This document shows, in pieces, positions 25,420 through 34,861 of a DNA stretch of 64,000 nt. Location: positions 186,001 to 250,000 of the forward strand of contig JAEUUF010000013.1 of assembly GCA_016787645.1 (NCBI GenBank), written 5' to 3'. Position 1 is the first letter of the stretch, and each line of letters opens with the position of its first letter. The stretch is from Cyclobacteriaceae bacterium. GTDB taxonomy: Bacteria; Bacteroidota; Bacteroidia; Cytophagales; Cyclobacteriaceae. The notes under the pieces are model-generated. The model did not search any database and was not told the origin of the DNA. It worked only from the letters and a program-made list of their open reading frames with translations. A program made the translations under genes and the position numbers.

Positions 25420-25427
25420 TAAATTTG
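25420..25427 (+). promoter_or_regulatory. Candidate Bacteroidota -7 box (TAAATTTG) for the inverted methyltransferase-Wzy pair
   Basis: TAAATTTG matches the TAnnTTTG consensus exactly, 27 bases before the ATG at 25455, in the 58-base gap between divergent genes. I see no good TTG at the expected -33 distance, so this is only a candidate. Confidence 0.35.
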
Positions 25428-25454
25428 AATAAAAAATCGTTCTGCCTCGAGTCT

Positions 25455-26174
25455 ATGACCCTCTATGAATTCTTCCGCTGGATATCTTATCCCATCATGC
25501 CTGCGATCTATATCCAAGTTAGAAATGAAATCAAAAGATCTATGTCTGCAGGTCAATCGATCCTGGACGTCGGTGGCCGCAAATCCCCTTACACCATCGG
25601 CATTCCGGTTTCGGTTACCATCATGGAAAAGCCGAAGGAAGATGACATTCAGATGAAACTGAACCTGGGGCTGTCCGATTCGACGATTGTGTCTGTTCAA
25701 AAAAAGCGGTCCAATATCAAGGAAATCATTTTGGCCGACGTTATCCATTCCAGCCTCGCCGGTGAATTGTATGATGGGGCACTCGCCATTGAAGTCATTG
25801 AACATGTGGAAGAAGATGAATTATTCGTCAAGAAGATTGCAGGGCTTGTAAAGCCCGGCGGATGGGTTTTGTTCACCACGCCGAATGGAGACTACATCAA
25901 AAATGAGCCTCCGAGTTTCAATCCGGATCACAAGCGTCATTATACAAAGTTGCAGCTTAAACAATTGCTGGACAGGCACTTTTCTTCCGTGAGGGTAGAC
26001 TATGCTGTAAAAACAGGAAGGTTCAGAAGAATGGGAATTAAATCCATCACCCTTTCAAAGCCCTTGCGGGCAATAATGAGCAGTATTTCAAATATCATCA
26101 ATCGCTGGGAGTCACATGGTGTTTCGAACCAGGCCACCGGTACGGCGCACCTCATTGCTTTGGCCAGGAAATAG
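25455..26174 (+). CDS. SAM-dependent class I methyltransferase
   Basis: A 239-residue methyltransferase on the plus strand, opposite to the surrounding operon. Motif I is weak but present as SILDVGGRKSPY; ALAIEVIEHVEEDELFVKKI and LVKPGGWVLFTTPNGDY are typical of the Methyltransf_11 group. The ATG at 25455 is chosen; a TTG ten codons upstream is in frame. It is 12 bases before the Wzy candidate and the two form a two-gene unit. A role in modifying a glycan or lipid intermediate is inferred from context only. Confidence 0.8.
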   Translation: MTLYEFFRWISYPIMPAIYIQVRNEIKRSMSAGQSILDVGGRKSPYTIGIPVSVTIMEKPKEDDIQMKLNLGLSDSTIVSVQKKRSNIKEIILADVIHSSLAGELYDGALAIEVIEHVEEDELFVKKIAGLVKPGGWVLFTTPNGDYIKNEPPSFNPDHKRHYTKLQLKQLLDRHFSSVRVDYAVKTGRFRRMGIKSITLSKPLRAIMSSISNIINRWESHGVSNQATGTAHLIALARK

Positions 26175-26186
26175 AATCCATTCTGC

Positions 26187-27587
26187 GTGCAAACCGATTA
26201 CTCCAAACTAACATTACTTTCACTTAGCGTCTTTCACGCCCTATTGAGTATCGCCCTGGTCTCTTTCGAGCCGTTCGCCACGCTTTTGGGCATTCTCCCC
26301 ACACCAATCATCCTTTTGCTGGTTATCCTTAACCGAAACCAGAACAACGAGGCCGCACTGGGAAGCGCTTATATCATCGGGCTGGAGGTTATCTGGCGAA
26401 TTACCGGGGGCTTTGTTACTTATGAATTTGCCAAATACAGTGTGGCCCTGATCCTGCTTACCGGGAAACTGGTCGATAGACGAATTATTTACGTCGAAAA
26501 ACGAATCCTTATTTACGTACTCTCCTTTTTTCCGGCATTCTACGTCGGGCTGACTTTGCTGCCTCCATCCGAACAATTCCGTCAGTTGTCCTCGATCATT
26601 TCCGGGCCCATTTGCCTTGTGATGGCCGTAATTTACTTCAGTCATCGCAGGATTTCTTATGCAACATTGATCAAGATTCTCCAGGTTATTGGGTTTGCTA
26701 TCATCACCCTTACACTTTTGCTATTCCTAAAAACTCCAAATCTGGAATCCATCGAGTTCCGCTCGCAATCCAACTTTCAGACCTCCGGGGGATTTGGACC
26801 AAACCAGGTTTCTTCGATTCTGGGATTTGGCATGGTCATAATGGTAATACTCCTTTGGCAAAAGAGACGATTAACAGGTTTCCTTTATACAGACATCGCC
26901 CTCCTTATACTAATTGCATACAGAAACTTGCTCACGTTTTCGAGAGGTGGGATGATTGGAGCGATAGCAGGCATCATCTTGTTCATTGTCTTCATTACTA
27001 TTACCCGAAAGATCTCAAAAGCCGGCCTTGTCAGATTGGCCACCTTTATCATTATTGGAACCATTTCATTTAACTTCATCTGGGATCGTCTCACCAATAT
27101 TACAGAGGGCCAAATTGTTTATCGCTTCACGGGCCGCGACACCTTAGGAAGAGTCTCTCAAAATATTACGTCAGGCCGAATCTTTGTAGCTAGTGATGAG
27201 CTTGTCACTTTTAAGGACAATATACTATCTGGTGTCGGACTGAGTTATTCAAAGTTTCTCAGAGTTGAACGCCAATCAATTTTGACAAACACGCACAATG
27301 AAATCACACGGACCATGGCAGAACAAGGATTGATTGGAATAATAGGTTTTTTATCAATCTTTTGGATTGCCTCCAAAAACTATAGGCACCGAAGTCCCTT
27401 CAACAAAGCCATTTTCTGGTGCCTTATTGGACTATTCCTAGTTACGATCTCCCATAGTGCCATGCGTTTATCTATGCCCAGCTTCATTTTTGGTCTGGCT
27501 TTGGTCCATGCTGCCCCTTCCGCGAAATCCTTGACAAGAGGTGAACAATTCGCGCATTCTACGAGATTATGGCCAAATAATTTGTAG
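26187..27587 (+). CDS. O-antigen ligase/Wzy-type polymerase, integral membrane
   Basis: A 466-residue protein with about 11-12 predicted membrane segments and one large periplasmic loop (roughly residues 310-375). This is the layout of Wzy polymerases and WaaL/O-antigen ligases. Conserved-looking elements: GGFGPNQVSSILGFG, LLTFSRGGMIGAIAGI (the R-G-G of the O-antigen ligase domain), and HNEITRTMAEQGLIG. It would join repeat units at the periplasmic face. The start is GTG at 26187. It converges on the FkbM gene, with their 3' ends overlapping by 29 bases. It is the only polymerase candidate in the locus. Confidence 0.85.
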   Translation: MQTDYSKLTLLSLSVFHALLSIALVSFEPFATLLGILPTPIILLLVILNRNQNNEAALGSAYIIGLEVIWRITGGFVTYEFAKYSVALILLTGKLVDRRIIYVEKRILIYVLSFFPAFYVGLTLLPPSEQFRQLSSIISGPICLVMAVIYFSHRRISYATLIKILQVIGFAIITLTLLLFLKTPNLESIEFRSQSNFQTSGGFGPNQVSSILGFGMVIMVILLWQKRRLTGFLYTDIALLILIAYRNLLTFSRGGMIGAIAGIILFIVFITITRKISKAGLVRLATFIIIGTISFNFIWDRLTNITEGQIVYRFTGRDTLGRVSQNITSGRIFVASDELVTFKDNILSGVGLSYSKFLRVERQSILTNTHNEITRTMAEQGLIGIIGFLSIFWIASKNYRHRSPFNKAIFWCLIGLFLVTISHSAMRLSMPSFIFGLALVHAAPSAKSLTRGEQFAHSTRLWPNNL

Positions 27588-28320
27588 TCAGATAGATTTC
27601 CCATTTTGGTTGATACTTGATTTCTCTAAAACCCGACTGAGTCACCCTTCCAATTTTGTATTGCGGTAGCATTAGATAAAAATCCCTTAGGAATACCCTT
27701 TTACGAATATTTGACATTCCTCCAAATTCAAATTGTATATACCGAATGGCCTTTTTAGTCAACATACTGTTGGAGCCCTTTAACACGTCTAATTCAAAAC
27801 CTTCCACATCAATTTTTAACAAATCAATAGAATGAATTCCACGGTCCCGGCAGTATCCATCCAGCGTCATTATGCTCACTCGCTCGGTCAATACCTCGCC
27901 ATCTGCAGGAACCAATGTTGACTTCACACTTCCCTTTAGGTCTGAATATAAAGTCAGAAACCCACTATCCGCCCCAAAAGCCAAATTATTCAAAACTACA
28001 TCAGTATCACTCAACTTATTCAGCTGCTCAAAAGCACTTGATGAAGGTTCGAAACAATGAATTTTTGCCTTTGGGAAAACACTTCTTACCAACCGGGCAT
28101 ACTGTCCTACATTTGCCCCCACGTCAAACACAACCATCTCCTGGGTCTTTTGCTCCGATCTAATCCTTAGCAAAATATCTCTCTCTCCAGAATACCACAC
28201 ACTGTTTGCTCCTCCATAATTCATAAGTCGTAGGACCACATAATGAATTCGCTCCAAAACGCCCTGAAGTATCGAAGTTCCAAAAAATGAAATGACCAAG
28301 TGCTTAATTTTCTTGTTCAT
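27559..28320 (-). CDS. FkbM-family methyltransferase (1 of 3)
   Basis: A 253-residue FkbM methyltransferase. SAM-binding motif VVFDVGANVGQYARLV, then IHCFEPSSSAFEQL, and the family-specific IDLLKIDVEGFELDVLKGS. FkbM proteins O-methylate sugars or polyketides. The ATG at 28320 is chosen (overlaps the upstream gene by 17 bases) over an in-frame start at 28440 that would add an unrelated 40-residue extension. First of three FkbM genes within 3.5 kb. Confidence 0.86.
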   Translation of the reverse strand: MNKKIKHLVISFFGTSILQGVLERIHYVVLRLMNYGGANSVWYSGERDILLRIRSEQKTQEMVVFDVGANVGQYARLVRSVFPKAKIHCFEPSSSAFEQLNKLSDTDVVLNNLAFGADSGFLTLYSDLKGSVKSTLVPADGEVLTERVSIMTLDGYCRDRGIHSIDLLKIDVEGFELDVLKGSNSMLTKKAIRYIQFEFGGMSNIRKRVFLRDFYLMLPQYKIGRVTQSGFREIKYQPKWEIYLTTNYLAIIS

Positions 28321-29371
28321 GCATTCCGAAAGAATATTTCTCAATAAACGTTTTAAAAAAACCTGCAAAAGAAAGATGTTCCAACCATAACTTTCTCGCT
28401 TTCTGCTGCTGCTCAACGAAATCATCCGGGTGGATCTCATTGTGGAAATCGAGTAAAATCTGTGGTAGACATCTTAGATCCTTGATTGGCACATAGACCA
28501 TTATCTCCTTCCATGGAATTATATCATCCCAAGGCAATATACTGTCCGTATCAATAAAAACAGGGATTCTCCCCATGGCGAGCGTTTCATACAATCGAAC
28601 AGAAAAATTGCCCCCTCCTCTCACACAAAGTGTGTAGTCCGTGCCTTGGATATTATCAAAGAACTCCAGGGTTGTCTGTTCTGCTTCCTTGCGGTCGCGC
28701 GCGCCTGCCCGGTATTTGTATCTTCTGATAAATCGGGTTTCAACTCCCGGCTCCCCCTCCAGCAAGTCCAGCGCCTTGTTGCGTAACCAGGCGGCAGACA
28801 AAATGGCCTGAGGTTCATCTACTCTTAGTTTTGTATAGAAGGCCGTATTCCTACCTGCAATCCGGGCGATGTCCACGGCATACTTCATCCATGTACCTCC
28901 TGCCTGACCGCAAAACCCTACCGTCGGTTTCTCAATCTTTTTTCGTGGGAAAATGGACGTCCGGCTATAAATACGCTCCAGGGGGTCCATGAAAAAAGGA
29001 GGCATCGCCCACTGACCGGGCAGCCTCCGCGACTGATATCCGCTGGCCCGGAAGATTTCTCCTTCACGGTAAAGCACTGGCACGCCAAAATCACTGTTCA
29101 CCCACGAAACAAGTCTGCATGAGGAGGCCTTCCGGATGAAGTCCATTGCCAGTGCCACTTTTCCATTCTTGAGGTAGAAGTTCCAGCTCATGGGCAGCAC
29201 GGCGAGCGCGGCCCTCCTGGGATCGTCTGTAAAAATCACTGACTTTGTCCAGGCTCCATAGCTTTTTGACCGCTCTTCAGGCGAAAGGTCATTGAAGAAA
29301 GCTTTTAAGAAATCGAAGAGCTCATTCCTGTATTGGACCGAGTAATGAGAAGAATCTGTGTAAACGAGCAC
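28304..29371 (-). CDS. Exostosin-family (GT47-like) glycosyltransferase
   Basis: A 355-residue protein with an exostosin domain. Typical parts are TVGFCGQAGGTWMKYAVDIARI in the middle and, near the C-terminus, TDYTLCVRGGGNFSVRLYETLAMGRIPVFIDTDS followed by LPWDDIIPW. The ExRLYE/IPV pattern corresponds to the UDP-sugar-binding region of the family. Exostosin-type transferases are best known from eukaryotic heparan sulfate and plant cell-wall synthesis, but also occur in bacterial polysaccharide loci. Donor sugar unknown. Located between two FkbM genes. Confidence 0.8.
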   Translation of the reverse strand: MLVYTDSSHYSVQYRNELFDFLKAFFNDLSPEERSKSYGAWTKSVIFTDDPRRAALAVLPMSWNFYLKNGKVALAMDFIRKASSCRLVSWVNSDFGVPVLYREGEIFRASGYQSRRLPGQWAMPPFFMDPLERIYSRTSIFPRKKIEKPTVGFCGQAGGTWMKYAVDIARIAGRNTAFYTKLRVDEPQAILSAAWLRNKALDLLEGEPGVETRFIRRYKYRAGARDRKEAEQTTLEFFDNIQGTDYTLCVRGGGNFSVRLYETLAMGRIPVFIDTDSILPWDDIIPWKEIMVYVPIKDLRCLPQILLDFHNEIHPDDFVEQQQKARKLWLEHLSFAGFFKTFIEKYSFGMHEQEN

Positions 29372-29393
29372 TGTCGCTACGCCGTTTTAACAA

Positions 29394-30188
29394 CTACCAT
29401 CCGCATTCGTTGCCGAATCTGTCCTTAATCCTGTTCCGGAAATCACCTGACAAAAAAATCAAATTGGTCAGGATGGATTGCCTCAGTTTGGATTCATGAA
29501 ATCCATAGAAATTGAAAGCGAAATAGTTTCTCTGGTGAAGGTACGCAGCTATCTCAAAAAACAACGGCTGCCGTTCATAAGACTCAATCAGGTTGACTTC
29601 CAGCAAGATCGCCCTGACGTGTTGCTTTGCCAGCAACGCTTCGGCACCCTTCAACGCTTCGAGCTCATACCCTTCAATATCCAGCTTAAGAATGTCTATC
29701 CGGTCCAGGTTGTTTTCTGCCGCGAGCGAATCCAAGGATATCGTTCTGATGGTCCTTGTCTCCAGCTTTGTCTTCGCCAGGTGTGAAGCATGATAGGCAT
29801 TCGGATGGAGGAACGAGGAGGTACCGGTATTGGCATTCACATTGAACTCCATTGTTCCTGGCGCAGCCGAAATGCCGACATTGAGGGGAAGCACGGCTGT
29901 ATCCGCCTTGTAGGCTTCCTTTAGCTTCTGAAACACCTTGTCGCTTGGTTCTATAGAAATAATTTTTGCTTTCGGAAAGCTCTTCCGGAACTGGTGGGTC
30001 ACAAATCCAATGTTGGCGCCTCCATCAACAATTACTTCCGGCTCAATTTGGGCGGCATCAAAAACAAATCGCAGGTCTTCAAATTCATCCTTAAACACTT
30101 TCCTACTGTAGTACTGCAATTTACCAGTAACCTTGCGCCACAATTTCCTTCGAAAAACAAATCTGCTGAAGAAGCTCTTATAATACAT
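29394..30188 (-). CDS. FkbM-family methyltransferase (2 of 3)
   Basis: About 264 residues. SAM site EVIVDGGANIGFVTHQFRKSF; KIISIEPSDKVFQKL; DRIDILKLDIEGYELEALKGAE is the family motif. Start uncertain: ATG 30188 gives a natural N-terminus (MYYKSFFSRF) and leaves a 28-base gap to the upstream gene, while in-frame starts further up would overlap that gene. Likely O-methylates a sugar residue of the polysaccharide. It is clearly diverged from its two FkbM neighbours, so this is not a recent tandem duplication. Confidence 0.84.
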   Translation of the reverse strand: MYYKSFFSRFVFRRKLWRKVTGKLQYYSRKVFKDEFEDLRFVFDAAQIEPEVIVDGGANIGFVTHQFRKSFPKAKIISIEPSDKVFQKLKEAYKADTAVLPLNVGISAAPGTMEFNVNANTGTSSFLHPNAYHASHLAKTKLETRTIRTISLDSLAAENNLDRIDILKLDIEGYELEALKGAEALLAKQHVRAILLEVNLIESYERQPLFFEIAAYLHQRNYFAFNFYGFHESKLRQSILTNLIFLSGDFRNRIKDRFGNECGW

Positions 30189-30216
30189 GCATGGCTTGGT
30201 TAAATGGTCGGCTGCC

Positions 30217-31023
30217 CTACAATCCGGCCAGGTTAAATGACTTAAGAAAGGAACCATCGTTGCTTTCCGATGGCAGCAATAACACATGACACCTGCCGCG
30301 GTCTTTCAATACATCCATGCTTGTAATGCGCTCACCCGTTCTCAAGTAAAACATATGATAATCATACTGCCCGATATACTGAAGGATGTCGCCGGCATTT
30401 TCAAACATTTTCCTGGATCCCAGTTCGTGAAGTTCAACAAACAACACCGGGCGAATATTCTTCAGGATCCTTGCCATTCCCCTGATCGCAATCCCCTCTG
30501 CACCTTCGATGTCCATCTTAATGAAGTCAGGTTTCAATTGAAACTGGTCAACATAGTCATCCAGTGAGAATGTTGATTTGTACATCGCATTGGTATGACC
30601 CAAACGCCCTTGTGTAATGGAGGAACCACCCGAACTCCCATCCCAATAAAAGGGTATCACATAGCCTGACCGGTCGGCTATCAAGGAATTGATGACCGTT
30701 ACCCTTCCTTGAAAGTTGTTTAGTGCAAGATTGAACTTAATGACATTCACAGCATCCTCCGACGCCTCGAATGCATGAATTTGCGTCGCAGCGTTTTGGT
30801 CCGCCACCAGCAACGAAATAATTCCCTGGTTGGCACCTACGTCAAAAACACACTTTTTTTCCCGAGCCAGCTGAAGGAGGATGGAATAGTCCCGCTCTGC
30901 CTTCATGTTCCTGAGATTGTAGTGTACCCTTAACCGATGACCCAGCAAGGACAGATGAAATGAATTTCTGAAACCAAACAGGGTGATCAGGTATTTCTTG
31001 ACGGTTGAGAGCGTACTCCTCAT
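30217..31023 (-). CDS. FkbM-family methyltransferase (3 of 3)
   Basis: A 268-residue FkbM methyltransferase. CVFDVGANQGIISLLVAD is the SAM-binding motif, IHAFEASEDAVNVIK follows, and KPDFIKMDIEGAEGIAIRGM is the FkbM motif. An A8 tract (T8 on the plus strand at about 30854-30861) lies next to the SAM motif. Third in a row of methyltransferases separated only by the exostosin gene, which suggests a heavily methylated repeat unit (inference). Confidence 0.86.
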   Translation of the reverse strand: MRSTLSTVKKYLITLFGFRNSFHLSLLGHRLRVHYNLRNMKAERDYSILLQLAREKKCVFDVGANQGIISLLVADQNAATQIHAFEASEDAVNVIKFNLALNNFQGRVTVINSLIADRSGYVIPFYWDGSSGGSSITQGRLGHTNAMYKSTFSLDDYVDQFQLKPDFIKMDIEGAEGIAIRGMARILKNIRPVLFVELHELGSRKMFENAGDILQYIGQYDYHMFYLRTGERITSMDVLKDRGRCHVLLLPSESNDGSFLKSFNLAGL

Positions 31024-31073
31024 GCGGTGGCAATTATGATATGCATACTGACATTCTGGTAAAGATATTCATT

Positions 31074-32186
31074 TCAGGATTCCATATCGAAGAAGGTTGC
31101 GAACTCGGCAATGTGCTTGCTCACGGAGAACGGTGCGAGGCACTCCACCACTTCGGTCGGATCATTTCCGTAGTCCTTTTTTTCAGAAATCAAGACCAGC
31201 TTTTCTTTCAGGGCCATGACATCACCGACCGGCACTTCAGTCATGACTTTCGCCAATTCAGATCGGGTGTACCGTTTCAAATTTGAGTCAAAACAAACCA
31301 CCCGTAGATTGCAGGCTAGCGCCTCCAGCATGGTATTGCTGACTCCGCTCACGAGATGAGTATGCACATAGACGTTACTTGAGAAGTAGTGAGAGAGTAT
31401 TTCCGCATGGGCCATCCGCCCCCGGAATATCACCTGGTCATGGAGCCCCAAATAATGGCTGAGGTGACGAAGGCCGGACAGCCCCTCCCCGTCACCAATG
31501 ATGGTCAACGTGAAGTCAACCCCTTCTCTTTTCAAATAGAAACAGGATAACAGCAGTAATTCTAGTCCTTTGATGAAATGAAGTCTCCCCACCGTTATCA
31601 ATCTGAGCCTGTCAGTCGGCGCATTATGATTGAATTTGAATTTCGAGGTGTCCAGGCCCTGGTAAATGACTTTCTCGTGGCTGAACGATACTCCATATCC
31701 GTGAGCTATTTCCTGCAATTCCTCAGACAAGAAGTGAACACCCGTCAAATACTTCGCGGCCTGCCTGTAATGTTCAAGGACCACCGGCTGTTGCCGGGGA
31801 ACCACGGTAATGTCAGTTCCGCGAACGCTGGTGTAAAGTTTCTTATTGGTTTTGTGCATCACAGCCGCAAAATCGCGCGTCATCCCAATAAAAGGAAAAT
31901 AGACTCTCGGAGCCCTGCAGTTTCTAATGAGGTACAAACGATAGGCTTGCCTGACATTCCAGGCCTTCAGCAAAAAAAGTAAATAGGGTAAACGAACAAT
32001 GAACCCGATGGAGGTATACGCAGGAGACCGCCGTATCATCAATTTTTCCGTTGAAAGAACATCTGTCTCCGAGAAGCTGATGACTTCAATTGCCGCGTTT
32101 TTTGAAAGTCCTGAAAAAAGCTGTTCCAGGAAAACCTCCGAGAACTGGCCATAGCGGTTAACAAAACAACTTAGTTCAACCTTCAT
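31074..32186 (-). CDS. Glycosyltransferase family 4
   Basis: A 370-residue GT-B transferase. Donor-domain features: RLRLITVGRLHFIKGLELLLLS, LTIIGDGEGLSGLRHL, and the acidic site HLVSGVSNTMLEALACNLRVVCFDS. VRGTDITVVPR in the N-terminal half is often seen in this subgroup. Its ATG overlaps the stop of the upstream asparagine-synthase-like gene by 4 bases. Substrate unknown. Confidence 0.85.
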   Translation of the reverse strand: MKVELSCFVNRYGQFSEVFLEQLFSGLSKNAAIEVISFSETDVLSTEKLMIRRSPAYTSIGFIVRLPYLLFLLKAWNVRQAYRLYLIRNCRAPRVYFPFIGMTRDFAAVMHKTNKKLYTSVRGTDITVVPRQQPVVLEHYRQAAKYLTGVHFLSEELQEIAHGYGVSFSHEKVIYQGLDTSKFKFNHNAPTDRLRLITVGRLHFIKGLELLLLSCFYLKREGVDFTLTIIGDGEGLSGLRHLSHYLGLHDQVIFRGRMAHAEILSHYFSSNVYVHTHLVSGVSNTMLEALACNLRVVCFDSNLKRYTRSELAKVMTEVPVGDVMALKEKLVLISEKKDYGNDPTEVVECLAPFSVSKHIAEFATFFDMES

Positions 32187-33622
32187 CTTATCACTGGGCT
32201 ATTAACGGCATTGACCTCGTGATTGTCCGGAGTCTTCAAATAACGAAACATGGCAGCCAGGGTCACCAGCATGGACACCGGATGGGAATAGTGCCTTGAA
32301 TCCACGGCAATGAATTTATGGAAAAACCCATCGATCACCGGTTTTCCTATGAACGATTGCAACTGGGGGCAATCCAGGAACTGCTCCAGTTTCTTCTCGT
32401 TCCCGTTTCCCAGGAATTGCAATTGCCAATTCATGGCAATCTTTTCAACCCGGCCACTGGCGCGGTCAAATTCCGAAACCATCTTGTTGACCACCCTCCT
32501 CGGCCAATCGGTAAGCGAGTGATACCGGTGATGATTGTAGAGACTATACGGTGCAAATCGTTGCCACGGGACCCGTGCCAGGGCAGGCGTCTTCCGCTTA
32601 ATGTATTCAATTTGAATTCTCCTGTCCGCGAGGTACTCCTCAGGTACGGTACAAATAAATTTGCAAAGCTCTTCATGAAAATAGGGCAGTGCCATGGGTT
32701 TGACGGAAGAAAACAACTGCAGGTTTACCGCTGTCCACCGGGGGGCCCATTGGCTGGATTTAAATGCCCTTAGTTTGGCCGATGGATGACCTATTGAAAT
32801 GTCTTTCAAAAGAACGCTGATCCGCGAGGTCAAATATTCTTCAAAATTTCCGTGCAAGCCCCATGACTGCCACAGCGACTTCGCCAATTCAAGACCTCCC
32901 TTTTTGACAATCTTTGACTTCAGCAATAGTACCAATTGCTCATCGGTGATCTCGCCTTGCTGATGCAACCCGTCAAAAAGCACATCACCCCAATGACCCA
33001 ATAGAAAAATATCGCCAAGAGCGGCCGCTTCATCGATTACGGCCAAAGGCCGGGCGTGGGTAAACTCGCAATAGCATTGGTTGATGGCAGCCATCCGTTC
33101 CATTTTGCCCCATAAATAGGATGGCGGAATGACAAACTTCTTGAAGTCAAAACTCCCCGCCTCAGCGACTTGCTTTGCAAATTCAGTTTCCTGAACAACC
33201 CCGTTCTCAAACTCATAGGAATAGCAATGAACGTCTGATCGCCCCAGGAGCGCGGAGGCCAGTGTCCGGCTGTCCAGCCCGCCCGAAAGCGGCAAAATCA
33301 CTTTTCTGGAACCAACCTGGATATTGATCAATCTTTCAAGAATGTCCGCGAATTCGTCGACTGACTGGTTGAACGAAATGTCCCTGGGCTGATAATGCCA
33401 CGAGAACCAGGGAGTTGAACTCAATACTGTTCGATCGCTGGAAAGTTCATAGGCATGTCCCGGAAGGCAAACTTTCTGCTCCTTGTAAAAAGTATCCTCA
33501 CCGAGGAAAAAGCCAATGGCTGCCCACACGCAAATATTCTCATAATCCCAGTTAAGGTTGTGGCCGCTTTTGCTTCGGTAGAATTCTTGGCGAAGGGGTA
33601 TGATATCGGTCTTCAGTATCAC
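32183..33622 (-). CDS. Asparagine-synthase-like protein lacking the glutaminase N-terminus
   Basis: A 479-residue protein. The synthetase domain is recognisable by the PP-loop LPLSGGLDSRTLASALL and by GHWGDVLFDG, a changed form of the usual GDGGDELFGGY. The N-terminal 110 residues resemble the later part of the Ntn-amidotransferase domain (AAIGFFLGEDTFY.., LPGHAYEL), but the protein does not begin with Met-Cys, so there is no nucleophile for glutamine hydrolysis. It may use free ammonia or another amine, or ligate in a different way, as AsnB-like proteins in natural-product pathways do. The two full-length relatives at 37.5 and 45 kb have Cys2. Confidence 0.8.
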   Translation of the reverse strand: MILKTDIIPLRQEFYRSKSGHNLNWDYENICVWAAIGFFLGEDTFYKEQKVCLPGHAYELSSDRTVLSSTPWFSWHYQPRDISFNQSVDEFADILERLINIQVGSRKVILPLSGGLDSRTLASALLGRSDVHCYSYEFENGVVQETEFAKQVAEAGSFDFKKFVIPPSYLWGKMERMAAINQCYCEFTHARPLAVIDEAAALGDIFLLGHWGDVLFDGLHQQGEITDEQLVLLLKSKIVKKGGLELAKSLWQSWGLHGNFEEYLTSRISVLLKDISIGHPSAKLRAFKSSQWAPRWTAVNLQLFSSVKPMALPYFHEELCKFICTVPEEYLADRRIQIEYIKRKTPALARVPWQRFAPYSLYNHHRYHSLTDWPRRVVNKMVSEFDRASGRVEKIAMNWQLQFLGNGNEKKLEQFLDCPQLQSFIGKPVIDGFFHKFIAVDSRHYSHPVSMLVTLAAMFRYLKTPDNHEVNAVNSPVIR

Positions 33623-33624
33623 TT

Positions 33625-34853
33625 CTACCCGTTAAGTACCTCTTCAATTTGTTGCAGCGGCTTCAGGATAAACAGCTCTTTCACCCAACGCTGGGCTTCG
33701 CTACCCATTTTTTCCAACTCCTGCTTATGGGTTGAATAGTAGATCAACTTTTCCGAAATCTCCTGGGGGTCCTTTGAGTTAATCAAAGGATAAAGCCAGG
33801 GATAAGCATCCTTGTAGAGCTCATCATCCCGGAAGTGAATGACAGGTTTACCCAATACCATGTTTTCGATAATGGTCCCGAAAGTGAGGTAACTACGACC
33901 AAATTCCCCGCTCCCAATATCAATCTGCGAAATCAAATACATCACATCCTTGCGATACATTTGAGGGAGCCATGTAACGTTCTCTTCAATCTGGAGTTCC
34001 TTTATGAGTTCCTTGGAAAACTGAACATCAGGGCCGAATTCAAGCATGATCAGATGAGCTTTCACTCCTCCTTTGCTTTTCTTTATAAATTCACCAAATC
34101 CACGAATCAAAACATCATTTTCCTTTGGCGCGAACTTACTCTCACGATTGACCCAAATTTGTCGGCCATGGTAAAGGACAAGCAGGTCATTGCTCCTGCG
34201 CAACTCATCTACCGCATCCCTCCAATGAACGGAAGGACTTGTGTTTACTGCGAAAACTTTCTCATACTCAGGATAGTAAATGAATGGCATCGGAACATGG
34301 CGAAACTCTCCTTCTAACCCAATTTTATGGAGCATTCCTTCAAATTCAGGGTTGGAAACATCCAGAAAAACATTCTTAGCTGTTTTAATCGCCTGGTGCA
34401 AGTACTTTGATGAAGTTCCGTTGTTCAAATCGCTGAAACTAAATCCAGAATTCTTTCTAGTGAACAACCTGATTTTTTCCCAAACCGAAAATTGGTGCGG
34501 TAAAAAAACATATTTACTTATGTCCGTTCCATATGGAAAATAGATATCAATCGGGATTGAGCAGAAGTTAATAACAGAGGCTTCATCACCTTGAGCAATA
34601 ATTTTATCAAAAGAAGAAAACAATTCTCTTATCCCCTTAACATCAATATTGGCCGGTCTGAATCCTCTATCCAACCAATCAATCTCATGACAATAGTCCA
34701 AATAAGCTAAATCAAAAGTATCAGCCTTCACATGAAAGTAATGAGGAAAGGGCCGATAAAACAGGTGTGCATCATACCCCCTTGACCTCAGCCACTTCAT
34801 TATGGCTGAAAAACTGTTGTTCAAATTCCCAACCAAAGCTACTCTCTTCACAC
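33625..34853 (-). CDS. Glycosyltransferase, GT4-like (divergent)
   Basis: About 410 residues. The N-terminus KRVALVGNLNNSFSAIMKWLRSRGYDAHLFYR is typical of a GT-B acceptor domain. The donor domain includes DLLVLYHGRQIWVN, NVTWLPQMYRKDVMYLISQIDIG, and ENMVLGKPVIHFRDDELY, a weak version of the EX7E region. I prefer GTG 34853, preceded by AGAGGG at good spacing, because the Rossmann strand starts there; ATG 34887 would add 11 residues and overlap the flippase gene by 26 bases. Family assignment is less certain than for the other GT4 genes. Confidence 0.72.
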
Positions 34854-34861
34854 TTACCCTC

